Shown: in pieces, positions 9,799 to 19,200 of the stretch
Layout: each line of letters begins with the position of its first letter
How positions within the stretch are numbered: position 1 is the stretch's first letter
Origin: Rhodospirillales bacterium
GTDB lineage: Bacteria > Pseudomonadota > Alphaproteobacteria > Reyranellales > Reyranellaceae
DNA: 39,503 nucleotides
Assembly (NCBI GenBank): GCA_003153415.1
Contig: PLYQ01000079.1
Span: forward strand, 1 to 39,503
Direction: 5' to 3'
The notes under the pieces: model-generated
The model's database searches: none
What the model saw: the letters and a program-made list of their open reading frames with translations, nothing else
Told to the model about the DNA's origin: nothing
Made by a program: the position numbers and the translations under genes

Positions 9799-10530
9799 TC
9801 AATGCCTCTGGATCTGCCCGATGAACGCCCGCGTGCGTTCGTGCGCCGGGTTCTCGAAGATCGCAGCCGGCGGCCCCTGCTCCAAAATCAGGCCGTCGTC
9901 CATGAACACCACCCGATCGGCGGCGTTGCGAGCAAAGGCCATCTCGTGGCTGACCACGATCATGGTCATGCCTGATTCGCGCAAGGAGCGCATGACGGCC
10001 AGCACCGAGCCGACCAGCTCGGGATCGAGCGCGCTCGTGGGCTCGTCGAACAGCATGACGCGCGGCTCAAGCGCGATCGCCCGCGCGATGGCGACGCGCT
10101 GCTGCTGGCCGCCCGAGAGTTCGAGCGGCCGGTGCGTCGCTCTATCGGCCAGGCCGACGCGTTCGAGCGCGGCGAGCCCCAGCGCGTCGGCCTCGGCGCG
10201 CGACTTGCCCGCCACCTTGCGCAGCGCCAGCGCCACGTTGCCGAGCGCCGTCATGTGCGGATAGAGGTTGAAGGACTGGAACACCATGCCGATGCGCTGG
10301 CGGGCATGGTTGATGTCGGTTGCGGGCGCCAGCATGTCGATGCCGTCGACGGTGACGCTGCCGGCCGAGGGCTGCTCCAGCCGGTTGAGGCAGCGCAGCA
10401 GGGTCGACTTGCCCGAGCCCGAGGGGCCGATCACGAACACCAGCTCGCGCTCGGCAACCTCGAGATCGACGCCCTTCAGGACATGGAGATGGCCGAAGTG
10501 CTTGTGGATGCCTTTGGCGGAAACAATCAT
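9799..10530 (-). CDS. Amino acid ABC transporter ATP-binding protein (GlnQ-like)
   Basis: Walker [11 protein letters not shown]-loop, signature [16 protein letters not shown], Walker [15 protein letters not shown]. Confidence 0.96.
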   Translation of the reverse strand: MIVSAKGIHKHFGHLHVLKGVDLEVAERELVFVIGPSGSGKSTLLRCLNRLEQPSAGSVTVDGIDMLAPATDINHARQRIGMVFQSFNLYPHMTALGNVALALRKVAGKSRAEADALGLAALERVGLADRATHRPLELSGGQQQRVAIARAIALEPRVMLFDEPTSALDPELVGSVLAVMRSLRESGMTMIVVSHEMAFARNAADRVVFMDDGLILEQGPPAAIFENPAHERTRAFIGQIQRH

Positions 10531-10549
10531 TGGACCTTACCCCCTCCCC

Positions 10550-10603
10550 AACCCTCCCCCGTCAGACGGGGGAGGTGGCCCGAAGGGCCGGAGGGGGAAA
10601 GCG
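10550..10603. repeat. REP-like palindromic repeat family A, single copy
   Basis: aaccctcccccgtcagacgggggaggtggcccgaagggccggagggggaaagcg, between ABC ATPase and binding-protein genes. Confidence 0.88.
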
Positions 10604-10612
10604 CGAAAAGGA

Positions 10613-11464
10613 TCACCCGCCGCAATGTAATTCGTGCGGCGTCGGGTCGTAGCCCGGCATGCCGGGAACGCCGTAGCCGGGCGTGATGACCACGGCGAGG
10701 TCGTCGGCGTCGGGCTTTTGGCCAAACCACTTTTCGAACAGCTTGGCCATGGTGCCGTCCTTCTTCATGCAGTCCATGGCATCCTGCAGCTGGGCGCGCA
10801 GCTTGGGATCGTCCTTGCGCGTCGGCGCCGCCCAGTGGGCGCGCGTGTCCTTGAGCACGAGGTCGGCGACCAGCATCGGGTTCTTCGAGGCGGCGTAGAC
10901 GATCGAGGTGTTGCCGACTAGGGTGGCGTAGGCGCGGCCCGACAGCACGGCCTGCACGGCGTCGGGCTGGTTGTCGTAGGCCTGCACGGTAAATCCGTAC
11001 TTCTCGCCCATCTGCTTGCTCAGCGTCTCGTAGGGCGTGCCCTTGTTGACGGCGACCGCCTTGCCCTTGAGATCCTCCCAGCCCTTGATCGGGGCGCTGC
11101 CCTTCTTGATGCCGAACTGGAAGGAGGTCCAGAGATAGCCCGACGTGAACAGCATGTTCTCCGCCCGCTCCTTGGTGACGGTGGTGGGGGCGGCGATGAA
11201 ATCGTAGCGGCCGGCCTGCATGCCGGGGATCAGTGTCGAGAAGCTCACCGCGTCGATGGTGATGTCGCGGTGCATGCGCTTGGCGACCTCGTTGAAAAGA
11301 TCGATCTGGAAGCCCTCGATGCCGCCGCCCATCTTGGGCATGGCGTGCGGGGCGAAAGTGCCGTCGACGCCGGTCTTGAGCGGTGGCAGCTTGTCTTGGG
11401 CCAGGGCCGGAGCCGCGCAGAGAAATGTGGCCAGCGCGATCGCGGCCAGACGGCGTTGCATCAT
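10613..11464 (-). CDS. Amino acid ABC transporter substrate-binding protein
   Basis: Signal MMQRRLAAIALATFLCAAPALAQ; SBP family 3 pattern EGFQIDLFNEVAKRM..GRYDFIAAPTTVTKERAE. Confidence 0.9.
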   Translation of the reverse strand: MMQRRLAAIALATFLCAAPALAQDKLPPLKTGVDGTFAPHAMPKMGGGIEGFQIDLFNEVAKRMHRDITIDAVSFSTLIPGMQAGRYDFIAAPTTVTKERAENMLFTSGYLWTSFQFGIKKGSAPIKGWEDLKGKAVAVNKGTPYETLSKQMGEKYGFTVQAYDNQPDAVQAVLSGRAYATLVGNTSIVYAASKNPMLVADLVLKDTRAHWAAPTRKDDPKLRAQLQDAMDCMKKDGTMAKLFEKWFGQKPDADDLAVVITPGYGVPGMPGYDPTPHELHCGG

Positions 11465-11548
11465 TTGAATAGCCTCCCGAAAAATCCCCAGGCCCGGACG
11501 TTAGATCAGCCATTGTTGAATAGCAATTTCGAGGCCATGTTTGCCGAC

Positions 11549-12211
11549 ATGGAACGCATCCTCGTGATCAACCCCAACTCTAGCCAGGTCGTGACCGACG
11601 GCATCGACAAGGCGATGGAACCGCTGCGCATGACCGGCGGCCCTGCCATCGAGTGCGTGACCCTGAAGGAAGGCCCGCCCGGCATCGAGACACAGGCCCA
11701 TGTCGAGCAGGTCGTGGCGCCGATCGGCAGCATGGTGAAGAGCCGCGACAACGATTGCTCGGCCTTCGTCATCGCCTGCTATTCCGACCCCGGCCTGCAT
11801 GCCGCGCGCGAGATCACCGCCAAGCCGGTGCTGGGCATCGCCGAGTGCGGCATTCTTACGGCGCTCACGCTCGGGCAACGCTTCGGTGTGATCTCCATCC
11901 TGCGGAAGTCCATTCCGCGCCATCTGCGCTATGTCGGCCAGATGGGCCTCAGCGACCGCATGGCCGGCGACCGCGCCATCGGTTTGGGCGTGGCCGAGCT
12001 CAGCAACGAGGCGACAACTTTCGCCCGCATGGCCGAGGTCGCCGCCGAACTGCGCGACGAGGACGGCGCCGACGTGCTGATCATGGGCTGCGCCGGCATG
12101 GCCCGCTATCGTGACCGCCTGTCCCGCCACGTCGGCCTGCCGGTCGTCGAGCCGAGCCAAGCGGCGGTATCGATGGCAATCGGGCGTTCCAGGTTGGGCT
12201 GGTCGGCGTAG
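11549..12211 (+). CDS. Aspartate/glutamate/hydantoin racemase family protein
   Basis: MERILVINPNSSQVVTDGI, VIACYSDPGLHAAREI, ADVLIMGCAGMARY (two catalytic-type Cys). Alternative ATG at 11537. Confidence 0.88.
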   Translation: MERILVINPNSSQVVTDGIDKAMEPLRMTGGPAIECVTLKEGPPGIETQAHVEQVVAPIGSMVKSRDNDCSAFVIACYSDPGLHAAREITAKPVLGIAECGILTALTLGQRFGVISILRKSIPRHLRYVGQMGLSDRMAGDRAIGLGVAELSNEATTFARMAEVAAELRDEDGADVLIMGCAGMARYRDRLSRHVGLPVVEPSQAAVSMAIGRSRLGWSA

Positions 12212-12838
12212 CTATTCCGCAGCCTTGGCCTTCGGCCCCTCGGCGGCCGGAAATACGAGCCGGTCGTCGGTGCGGCAGTAGCGGTCGGCGAACATGCGGC
12301 CGACCGGGTGATACTTGTCCATGAGCACGCGCATCGCCTTGGGGTCCCACAGCTCGTCTCGGACGTGGAAGCGCAGGCCCTCGCCGATGACGAGCTGGCG
12401 GTCGTCCTTGACGTTGATGACCTGCCAGATCTTGCACTCCATCGACCACGGTGCGTCGGCCAAGCGCGGCGGCGCGATGTCGACCGAGGGCGCCAGCTTC
12501 AGCCCGAGATAGTCCGGCTCGCCGGTCTCCGGCGAAAAGTCGCCGCTCGACTCATGCATGGCGCGCGCCAACGGCTCGTCGGTCAGGTTGATCACGAACT
12601 GGCCGGTGCGTTCGATGTTCACCCAGGTGTCCTTCAACCGCCCATCCGGCCGCTTGTTGACGGCGAACACGCAGAGCGGCGGGTCCTCGGCGAAGACGTT
12701 GAAGAAGCTGAAGGGTGCGGCATTGACCACGCCGGTCGGGCCGATCGTCGTCACCCAAGCGATAGGGCGCGGCAGGACGAAGGAGATCAGGAGCTTGTAG
12801 CGCTCGTGCGCGGTGATGTCTTTGGCAGCGTATTGCAT
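12212..12838 (-). CDS. Flavin reductase family protein
   Basis: LPRPIAWVTTIGPTGVVNAAPFSFFNVFAEDPPLCVFAV and FVINLTDEPLARAMHESSGDF. Confidence 0.9.
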   Translation of the reverse strand: MQYAAKDITAHERYKLLISFVLPRPIAWVTTIGPTGVVNAAPFSFFNVFAEDPPLCVFAVNKRPDGRLKDTWVNIERTGQFVINLTDEPLARAMHESSGDFSPETGEPDYLGLKLAPSVDIAPPRLADAPWSMECKIWQVINVKDDRQLVIGEGLRFHVRDELWDPKAMRVLMDKYHPVGRMFADRYCRTDDRLVFPAAEGPKAKAAE

Positions 12839-12860
12839 CGTTGTTCCTTAGTTGCCCATT

Positions 12861-13803
12861 TTAGTTTGAGGGCTCGACTTTGACGCCCGTGCGCTCGCTG
12901 ATCAGCTTGTAGTGCTCGGGGCGGCGGTGTTTGGCGAAGTTGAAGGTAGTGTTGCGGATATATTCGCCGAGCGCGAGGTCGCAATCGTAGGAAACAACCT
13001 CGTCCTCCTCGGTCGTGCTCTTGCTCACGATCTCGCCGGTCGGCGCCACGATCGCCGTGCCGCCAGAAGCCGTCTTCCTTGCCGGCCTTGGCGGTGGCCA
13101 CGACCCAGATGCCGTTCTGGTAGGCCGCGGCCTGGATCGAGAGGTTGTTGTGGAAGACGCGCATGTAGGGCGGCTCGTGCGGCGCATAGACATTGTCGGT
13201 CGGCGTGTTGTAGCCCAGCACCACCATCTCGGCGCCCTTCAGCGCCATGACGCGGAACGTCTCGGGCCAGCGCCGATCGTTGCAGATACATTGGCCGACG
13301 ATGATGTCGTCCTTGAACATCTTCCAGACGTTGAAGCCGAGGTCGCCCACCTCGAAGTATTTCTTCTCGAGATGTTGGTAGGGCATCGTCGGCCGATGCT
13401 CGGCGTGGCCCGGCAGATGCACCTTGCGGTACTTGCCGATAATGCGGCCGTCGGGCCCGACCAGGATCGATGTGTTGAAGCGGTGGGTCTTGCCCTCCTC
13501 CTCGATCAGCTCGGCGTAACCGAGGTAAAAGCCGATGCCCTTCTGGCGCGCCACCTCGAACAGCGGCTGCGTCTCGAGGCTCGGCATCTGCGCCTCGAAA
13601 TACTTGTCGACCTCCTTCTGATCTTCCATCCAGTAGCGCGGGAAGAAGGTGGTGAGTGCGAGCTCCGGGAACACCACGAACTTCGAGCCGCGCGAATCGG
13701 CCTCCTTCAGCATCTCGACCAGCCGCGCCACCACGCTCTTGCGGCTGTCGGCGCGATGGATGGGGCCGAGCTGGGCGGCGGAAACTTTTACACGACGGGA
13801 CAC
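12861..13803 (-). pseudogene. N-carbamoyl-D-amino-acid hydrolase (nitrilase superfamily), frame disrupted near 13062-13068
   Basis: ORF 12787..13803 gives MSRRVKVSAAQLGPIHRADSRKS..FPELALTTFFPRYW..QCICNDRRWPE up to KEDGFW; ORF 12861..13193 continues in another frame with GGTAIVAPTGEIVSKSTTEEDEVVSYDCDLALGEYIRNTTFNFAKHRRPEHYKLI, the expected C-terminus. Could also be an assembly error. Confidence 0.8.
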
Positions 13804-13817
13804 TTTCTACTCCTTGT

Positions 13818-15287
13818 CTAGAACAACGGCTTGAGGCCAAAGCGCGACATCGCCTGCAGCTCGGGCGCGGTCATACCCTTGGGCTTGGCCGAGTCGGGCG
13901 AGTCGCAGGGCAGGAACTTGCCGCTGCCACGCTCGGCGTTGAGCTTGCCGTTCTCGACCACGACCCGGCCGCGACTCACCACGGTGATCGGCCAGCCGCG
14001 GATCTGGCGGCCGGCATAGGGCGTGTAGCCGACATTGTCGTGCAGCATCTTCCAGTCGAGCGTGACTTCGCGGTCGGCGTCCCAGATCGCGAAGTCAGCG
14101 TCGGAACCGACGGCAATCGTGCCCTTGCGCGGATAGAGGCCGTAGAGCCGCGCGTGGTTGGTCGAGGTGAGCGCCACGAACTGCTGCAGGCTGATGCGGC
14201 CCTTCTGCACGCCTTCGGAGAACAAGAGCGGCAGGCGGACCTCCAGGCCCGGCACGCCGTTGGCCATCTCCTTGAAAGTGGTCTTGTCGCCCTTGGGGAT
14301 CTTGCCGCCCGCGTTGAACTGGTAGGGCGCGTGGTCGGACGAGAAGGTCTGGAAGGTGCCGTCCTTCAGCGCCGCCCACACCGCCTCCTGCGCCGCACTG
14401 TCGCGCGGTGGCGGGCTACAGCACCACATCGCACCCTCGACGCCCGGCTTGTCCATGTCGTCGGCGGTCAGCGCGATATATTGCGGGCACGTCTCGCCGA
14501 AAATCTTCAGCCCTTTCTTCTGCGCCTGGCGCAACGTCTCGATCGCCTCGACCTCCGACATATGCACGATCAACAGAGGCGCATCGACCAGCCGTGCCAA
14601 CGAGATCGCTCTATTGGTCGCCTCGGCCTCGGCGACGCGGGCATGTGCGATGGCATGGAACTTGGGCGCGCCATGGCCCTGCTCGACCAAGTGATGGGCC
14701 AGCCAATTGATCATGTCGTGGTTCTCGGCATGCACCATGACCAGCGCGCCGTCACGCCGCGCCAAAGCCAGGATGTCGAGCATCTGGTAGTCGCTCACCT
14801 TCATGGCATCGTAGGTCATGTAGATTTTGAACGAGGTGTAGCCGTTCTTGATCAGCGCCGGCAGCTCCTGGCCCAGCGCCTGCGGGCTGGGGTCGGTGAT
14901 GATGAGGTGAAAGGCGTAGTCGATCACCGCCTTCGGAGTGGCCGCCTCATGATAGTCCTTCACCACCTGGCGCAGCGACATGCCGCGATGCTGGGCGGCG
15001 AAGGGGATCACCGTCGTCGTGCCGCCGAACGCCGCCGACACGGTGCCGGTGTAGAAATCGTCGGCGCACATGATACCGAAGCCCGACTTCTGCTCGATGT
15101 GGCAGTGGCTGTCGACACCGCCCGGCAGGACGAACTTGCCGGCAGCATCGATCTCGCGCGTCGCGGTGCCCTTGATGCCCGGCTCGACGGCGGCGACCTT
15201 GCCTTCCTTCACAGCGATGTCGCCATCGATCTGGCGATCCTCGGTGACGACCTTGGCGTTGCGAACGATCAACTCATAATCGTCCAT
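13818..15287 (-). CDS. Dihydropyrimidinase / D-hydantoinase (cyclic amidohydrolase)
   Basis: GGVDSHCHIEQ metal motif, SFKIYMTYD (carbamylated Lys region), FSSDHAPYQF. Confidence 0.92.
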   Translation of the reverse strand: MDDYELIVRNAKVVTEDRQIDGDIAVKEGKVAAVEPGIKGTATREIDAAGKFVLPGGVDSHCHIEQKSGFGIMCADDFYTGTVSAAFGGTTTVIPFAAQHRGMSLRQVVKDYHEAATPKAVIDYAFHLIITDPSPQALGQELPALIKNGYTSFKIYMTYDAMKVSDYQMLDILALARRDGALVMVHAENHDMINWLAHHLVEQGHGAPKFHAIAHARVAEAEATNRAISLARLVDAPLLIVHMSEVEAIETLRQAQKKGLKIFGETCPQYIALTADDMDKPGVEGAMWCCSPPPRDSAAQEAVWAALKDGTFQTFSSDHAPYQFNAGGKIPKGDKTTFKEMANGVPGLEVRLPLLFSEGVQKGRISLQQFVALTSTNHARLYGLYPRKGTIAVGSDADFAIWDADREVTLDWKMLHDNVGYTPYAGRQIRGWPITVVSRGRVVVENGKLNAERGSGKFLPCDSPDSAKPKGMTAPELQAMSRFGLKPLF

Positions 15288-15290
15288 GCT

Positions 15291-16262
15291 CTACTCCGCC
15301 GCCGCTTTGTGGCCGCGGCCCGAGGCAGCGAGCCTTCGTTCCAGTCGTGCGATCATCGCCTCGAGCTCGGCGCGATCCGTCGGGGTGAGCGATGAACCCG
15401 GCGCGCGCTGGCGCGGGCTCTTGATGGCGCCGCGCTTGAACAGAACTTCCTTGCGCAAAGCCAGCCCGATCGCCGGCTGCACCTCGTGGCGCACGAGCGG
15501 CAGATAGATGTCGAACAAGTCTTCGGCCTCCTCTGCCTTGCCAGCCGCGAACAGATCGTAGACCTGCACCAGCATCTCGGGGTACGCAAAGCCGGTCATG
15601 GCGCCGTCGGCGCCGCGCCGCAGCTCCTGCGGAAGATAAAGCCCGCCATTGCCGACCAGGATCGACACGCGCCGACGCCCCGGCCTTTTCTCGCCCTCGC
15701 GTACCTTGGTGAGCTTGGCCAGCCCCGGCGCATCCTCGTGCTTCAGCATGACGAGCTGCTTGAAGTCGTCGACCAGCCGCTCGAACACCGGCACGGGCAG
15801 ATAGACTCCCGTGGCCTGCGGATAGTCCTGATAGACCACGGGAATATCCGGCCCGAGGGCCGCAAAGACCTGCGCATAATAATTGTAGATGCCGTCGTCG
15901 CCCCTGAGCCCCGCCGGTGGCGCCACCATGACGCCCGACGCGCCGGCCACCATCGCCTCGTGCGACAGGCGCCGCACATTCTCCAGCCCGGCGTGGCTCA
16001 CGCCCACGATCACCTGCTTGTTGCCGGCGCGACGGATGACGCGATCGACCACGGAAATCGATTCCTCGACCGTGAGCTTATGCGCCTCGCCCATCATGCC
16101 GAGCAGCGTGAATCCATGTACGCCGCAGCCCAAATAAAAATCGGTCAGCGAATCGACGCTCGCGAGATCGAGCGCGCCCTCGTCGGTGAAGGGCGTGGCG
16201 GCGATGATGTAGACGCCCCTCGCATTTTCACTGAGGGCGCTTTCGGTAACTTTTGCGGTCAT
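15291..16262 (-). CDS. Dihydrodipicolinate synthase / N-acetylneuraminate lyase family protein
   Basis: IIAATPFTDEGALDLASV, GFTLLGMMGEAHKLT, IPVVYQDYP, Schiff-base Lys in VMLKHED. Confidence 0.88.
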   Translation of the reverse strand: MTAKVTESALSENARGVYIIAATPFTDEGALDLASVDSLTDFYLGCGVHGFTLLGMMGEAHKLTVEESISVVDRVIRRAGNKQVIVGVSHAGLENVRRLSHEAMVAGASGVMVAPPAGLRGDDGIYNYYAQVFAALGPDIPVVYQDYPQATGVYLPVPVFERLVDDFKQLVMLKHEDAPGLAKLTKVREGEKRPGRRRVSILVGNGGLYLPQELRRGADGAMTGFAYPEMLVQVYDLFAAGKAEEAEDLFDIYLPLVRHEVQPAIGLALRKEVLFKRGAIKSPRQRAPGSSLTPTDRAELEAMIARLERRLAASGRGHKAAAE

Positions 16263-16303
16263 GGCCCGATAATGCCAGTCTGGCTGCGGAAGGGTAAGGA
16301 CCG

Positions 16304-17773
16304 ATGAATATCAAAACGACCCGCATCGCGAACCTGGACCATGTCGTGGCGTGGGACGACTCAGATCAGCGACACGTCTATCTCGACAACGCCGACCTGG
16401 TGTTCAAGGGCAACGAGGTTGTCCATGTCGGCCCGGATTTTGCTGGTCCGGCCGATGCGACGATCCAGGGCAAGGGCTTCATGGCGATCCCGGGCTTCGT
16501 CAACGTGCACAGCCATCCCTTCTCGGAGCCGGCCAACAAGGGCCTGACCGAGGAGTACGGCAGCGACAAGCTGGGCCAGAGCTCGCTCTACGAATACCTC
16601 ACCGTCTATGGCCTCAATCCCGAGGATGCCGGCCCCTCGACCAAGGTGGCGCTGTCGGAGCTGCTGAAGAGCGGCGTGACCACCATCACCGATCTCTCCA
16701 TGGCGCGCGACGGCTGGGTCGACGACCTCGCCTCGACCGGCATTCGCGCCGTCGTCTGCCCGATGATGCGCCAGGGCGTGTGGTTCACCAAAAACGGCCA
16801 TACGGTCGACTATGCCTGGGACGAGAAGGCCGGAGAAAAGGCCTTCGAGAATTCGATGAAGACCATCGACGCCGCCGTGAAGCATCCCAGCGGGCGGCTG
16901 GGCGGAATGGTCGGCCCGGCGCAGATCGACACCTGCCGCGAGGGCTTCTTCAAGGAGGCCCACCAGGAGGCGAAGAAGCGCGGCCTGCCGATGCAGACCC
17001 ACGCCTGCCAGGCGGTCGTCGAGTTCTATGAAATGGTGCGCCGCCACGGCAAGACGCCGATCGAATGGCTCGAATCGATTGGCGTGCTGGGGCCCGACTT
17101 GGTGATCGGCCACGGCATCTTCCTCAACGACCATCCGCAGATCCATCATCCGCACGCCAACGACTTCGAACGGCTGCGCGATTCGGGCGCGGCTGTCGCG
17201 CACTGCCCCACCGTCTTTGCCCGTCGCGGCATGGTGATGAACTCGATCGGGCGCTACATGAACGCCGGCATCACCGTCGGCATCGGCACCGACACTTTCC
17301 CGCACAACATGCTGGATGAGATCCGCCTGGTCTGCTACGCCGCGCGCGTCTTCACCGGCAACTACAAGATGGGCACGACTCGGCATGCCTTCGAGGCGGC
17401 CACGATCGGCGGCGCCAAGATCCTGCGCCGGCCCGACCTCGGCCGACTGGCGCCGGGCACCAAAGCCGACTTCTCGCTGGTCGACATGAACCATCCCTAC
17501 ATGCAGCCGGCACACGAGCCGGTGCGCAGCCTGATCTACTCGGCGAGCGACCGCGCCATCCGCCATGTCTATGTCGACGGCGTGCAGGTCGTGAAGGACG
17601 GCAAGGTGCTGACGATCGACGTCGAGGCGGCAACCGCCGGCCTGATCGAGGGCCAGCGCAAGCGCCTCAAGACCGTGAGCCAGCGCGACTGGGCAGGCCG
17701 CGACGCCGACGGCCTCTCGCCGCCGGTCTACGTAAAGAAGGATCGCCTTCCGCAGTCGAGGCCGGTGCACTGA
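16304..17773 (+). CDS. Amidohydrolase family protein (AtzA/TrzN/cytosine-deaminase-like)
   Basis: GFVNVHSHPF, MQTHACQ, GHGIFLND, GIGTDTFPHNMLDEIR motifs. Confidence 0.9.
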   Translation: MNIKTTRIANLDHVVAWDDSDQRHVYLDNADLVFKGNEVVHVGPDFAGPADATIQGKGFMAIPGFVNVHSHPFSEPANKGLTEEYGSDKLGQSSLYEYLTVYGLNPEDAGPSTKVALSELLKSGVTTITDLSMARDGWVDDLASTGIRAVVCPMMRQGVWFTKNGHTVDYAWDEKAGEKAFENSMKTIDAAVKHPSGRLGGMVGPAQIDTCREGFFKEAHQEAKKRGLPMQTHACQAVVEFYEMVRRHGKTPIEWLESIGVLGPDLVIGHGIFLNDHPQIHHPHANDFERLRDSGAAVAHCPTVFARRGMVMNSIGRYMNAGITVGIGTDTFPHNMLDEIRLVCYAARVFTGNYKMGTTRHAFEAATIGGAKILRRPDLGRLAPGTKADFSLVDMNHPYMQPAHEPVRSLIYSASDRAIRHVYVDGVQVVKDGKVLTIDVEAATAGLIEGQRKRLKTVSQRDWAGRDADGLSPPVYVKKDRLPQSRPVH

Positions 17774-17778
17774 CCCGC

Positions 17779-17943
17779 CTTTCCTCCCCCGTCATACGGG
17801 GGAGGTGGCCCGCAGGGTCGGAGGGGGAGAGCCCCAGTCGAGGTGCGCGCCGATTCCAGATCTGAAATTTTCAAAGATCATCGTTGGGGCTTTCCCCCTC
17901 CGCCCCGTATGACGGGGCACCTCCCCCGTATGACGGGGGAGGA
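17779..17943. repeat. REP-like palindromic repeat family A, inverted pair (tail-to-tail)
   Basis: ctttcctcccccgtcatacgggggaggtggcccgcagggtcggagggggagagcccc ... ggggctttccccctccgccccgtatgacggggcacctcccccgtatgacgggggagga. Confidence 0.9.
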
Positions 17944-17944
17944 A

Positions 17945-18967
17945 TCAAGAATTCGGAATTCCCGACGTCGTCGAATATTCGAAGTGCAGCGGCGTCTCGG
18001 GATGGACCAGCGCATAGGCCGAGCGCGCGGCGATGGCGGCTTCGGCGAAACCGGTCAGGATCAGCTTCAACTTGCCGGGATAGGTGACGACGTCGCCGAC
18101 GGCAAAGATGCCCTGCTTGCTGGTCGCCGTCGTCGCCGGATCGATCACCAGCTGATTGTGCTCGAGCGCCAGGCTCCAGTCGGCGATCGGCCCCAGCGCC
18201 ATCGACAGACCGAAGAATGGCAACAGCACATCGGCCTCGATCTTCTTGGTCGCACCGTCGAGCGTGGCGACGGTCACGGACTTCAACTGGCCGCCAGCGC
18301 CTTCCAGGGCCGCCAACTGATAGGGCACGACGAGGTCGACCTTGCCGGCCTTGGCCAACGCCTTGAGCTGCGCTTCGCTCTCGGGCGCGGCTCGGAACTT
18401 GTCGCGACGATGGATCACCGAGACGCGGGCCGCGATCTCCGACAGCGACAGCGCCCAATCGACGGCGGTGTCGCCGCCGCCCGCGATCACCACCCGCTTG
18501 CCGCGGAAATTCTCGCGCTGCGTGACGTAGTAGAAGACGCTCCGCCCCTCGTAGGCCTCGATGCCGTCGAGCGGCGGCCGGTTGGGGCCGAAGGCACCGA
18601 CGCCGGCCGCGACGATCACCGCCTTGGCTTGCACGGCCGTGCCCTTCGAAGTGGTGACCTGCCAGAAGCCGCCGCTCAGCGCGTCGAGCGCCTGGACCTG
18701 CTCGCCGAGATGATAGACGGGGCGAAAGGGCGCGGCCTGAGCCTTCAGACGAACGACCAGCTCGGCCGCCTCGATGCGGGGAAAGCCCGGAATGTCGTAG
18801 ATCGGCTTCTCCGGATAGAGCGCGGTGCACTGGCCGCCGGCATCGTCGAGCACGTCGATCACATGGCAATTGAGCCGCACCATGCCGCACTCGAACACGG
18901 CGAATAACCCCACGGGCCCCGCGCCTACGATGACGACGTCGGTCTGGTGGGTGTGTCCGTTGGCCAT
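17945..18967 (-). CDS. Ferredoxin--NADP+ reductase, thioredoxin-reductase-like type
   Basis: TDVVIVGAGPVGLFAVFECGM, GGQCTALYPEKPIYDIPGFP, VVIAGGGDTAVDWALSL, IFAVGDVVTYPGKLKLILTGFAEAAIAAR; lacks TrxR CxxC. Confidence 0.9.
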   Translation of the reverse strand: MANGHTHQTDVVIVGAGPVGLFAVFECGMVRLNCHVIDVLDDAGGQCTALYPEKPIYDIPGFPRIEAAELVVRLKAQAAPFRPVYHLGEQVQALDALSGGFWQVTTSKGTAVQAKAVIVAAGVGAFGPNRPPLDGIEAYEGRSVFYYVTQRENFRGKRVVIAGGGDTAVDWALSLSEIAARVSVIHRRDKFRAAPESEAQLKALAKAGKVDLVVPYQLAALEGAGGQLKSVTVATLDGATKKIEADVLLPFFGLSMALGPIADWSLALEHNQLVIDPATTATSKQGIFAVGDVVTYPGKLKLILTGFAEAAIAARSAYALVHPETPLHFEYSTTSGIPNS

Positions 18968-19001
18968 GCCCTAACGTGGCGAAGAGAGACCACAAAATAA
19001 A

Positions 19002-19027
19002 GCCCCCGGCCGAGAACGACCGGGGGC
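19002..19027 (-). terminator. Rho-independent terminator downstream of the tRNA
   Basis: On - strand: GCCCCCGG-loop-CCGGGGGC stem followed by TTTATTTT. Confidence 0.75.
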
Positions 19028-19032
19028 GAAAT

Positions 19033-19109
19033 TGGTAGCTGGGGGCGGACTTGAACCGCCGACCCCGGCATTATGAGTGCCGTGCTCTAACCAGCTGAGC
19101 TACCCAGCC
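19033..19109 (-). tRNA. tRNA with CAT anticodon (tRNA-Met elongator, or Ile2)
   Basis: GGCTGGGTAGCTCAGCTGGTTAGAGCACGGCACTCATAATGCCGGGGTCGGCGGTTCAAGTCCGCCCCCAGCTACCA folds as a 77-nt cloverleaf; anticodon loop CTCATAA; CCA encoded. Confidence 0.96.
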
Positions 19110-19200
19110 ATGGGTGCGCGGTATTAAGGGTCCGGGTGCCGGGCTGTCAAGAAATGCGGCAAATGCGACGGTAGCCGGAATTGGGCGTCTTCACGCATCT

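Noticed and set aside
12209-12214. TAGCTA back-to-back stops between racemase and flavin reductase
   Set aside because: Ordinary tight convergent gene packing; not informative by itself.
13055-13075. Programmed ribosomal frameshift in the carbamoylase
   Set aside because: No slippery heptamer or obvious downstream stem at the junction, and missing residues point to a deletion or assembly error.
13656-15395. 579-aa + strand ORF antisense to the hydantoinase
   Set aside because: Antisense shadow ORF; hydantoinase motifs on the minus strand are clear.
16361-17770. 469-aa - strand ORF antisense to the AtzA-like amidohydrolase
   Set aside because: Antisense shadow ORF with no recognizable domain.
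19002-19109. tRNA as genomic-island integration site
   Set aside because: The tRNA 3' side has only a terminator and a housekeeping reductase gene; no integrase or direct repeat of the tRNA 3' end was seen.
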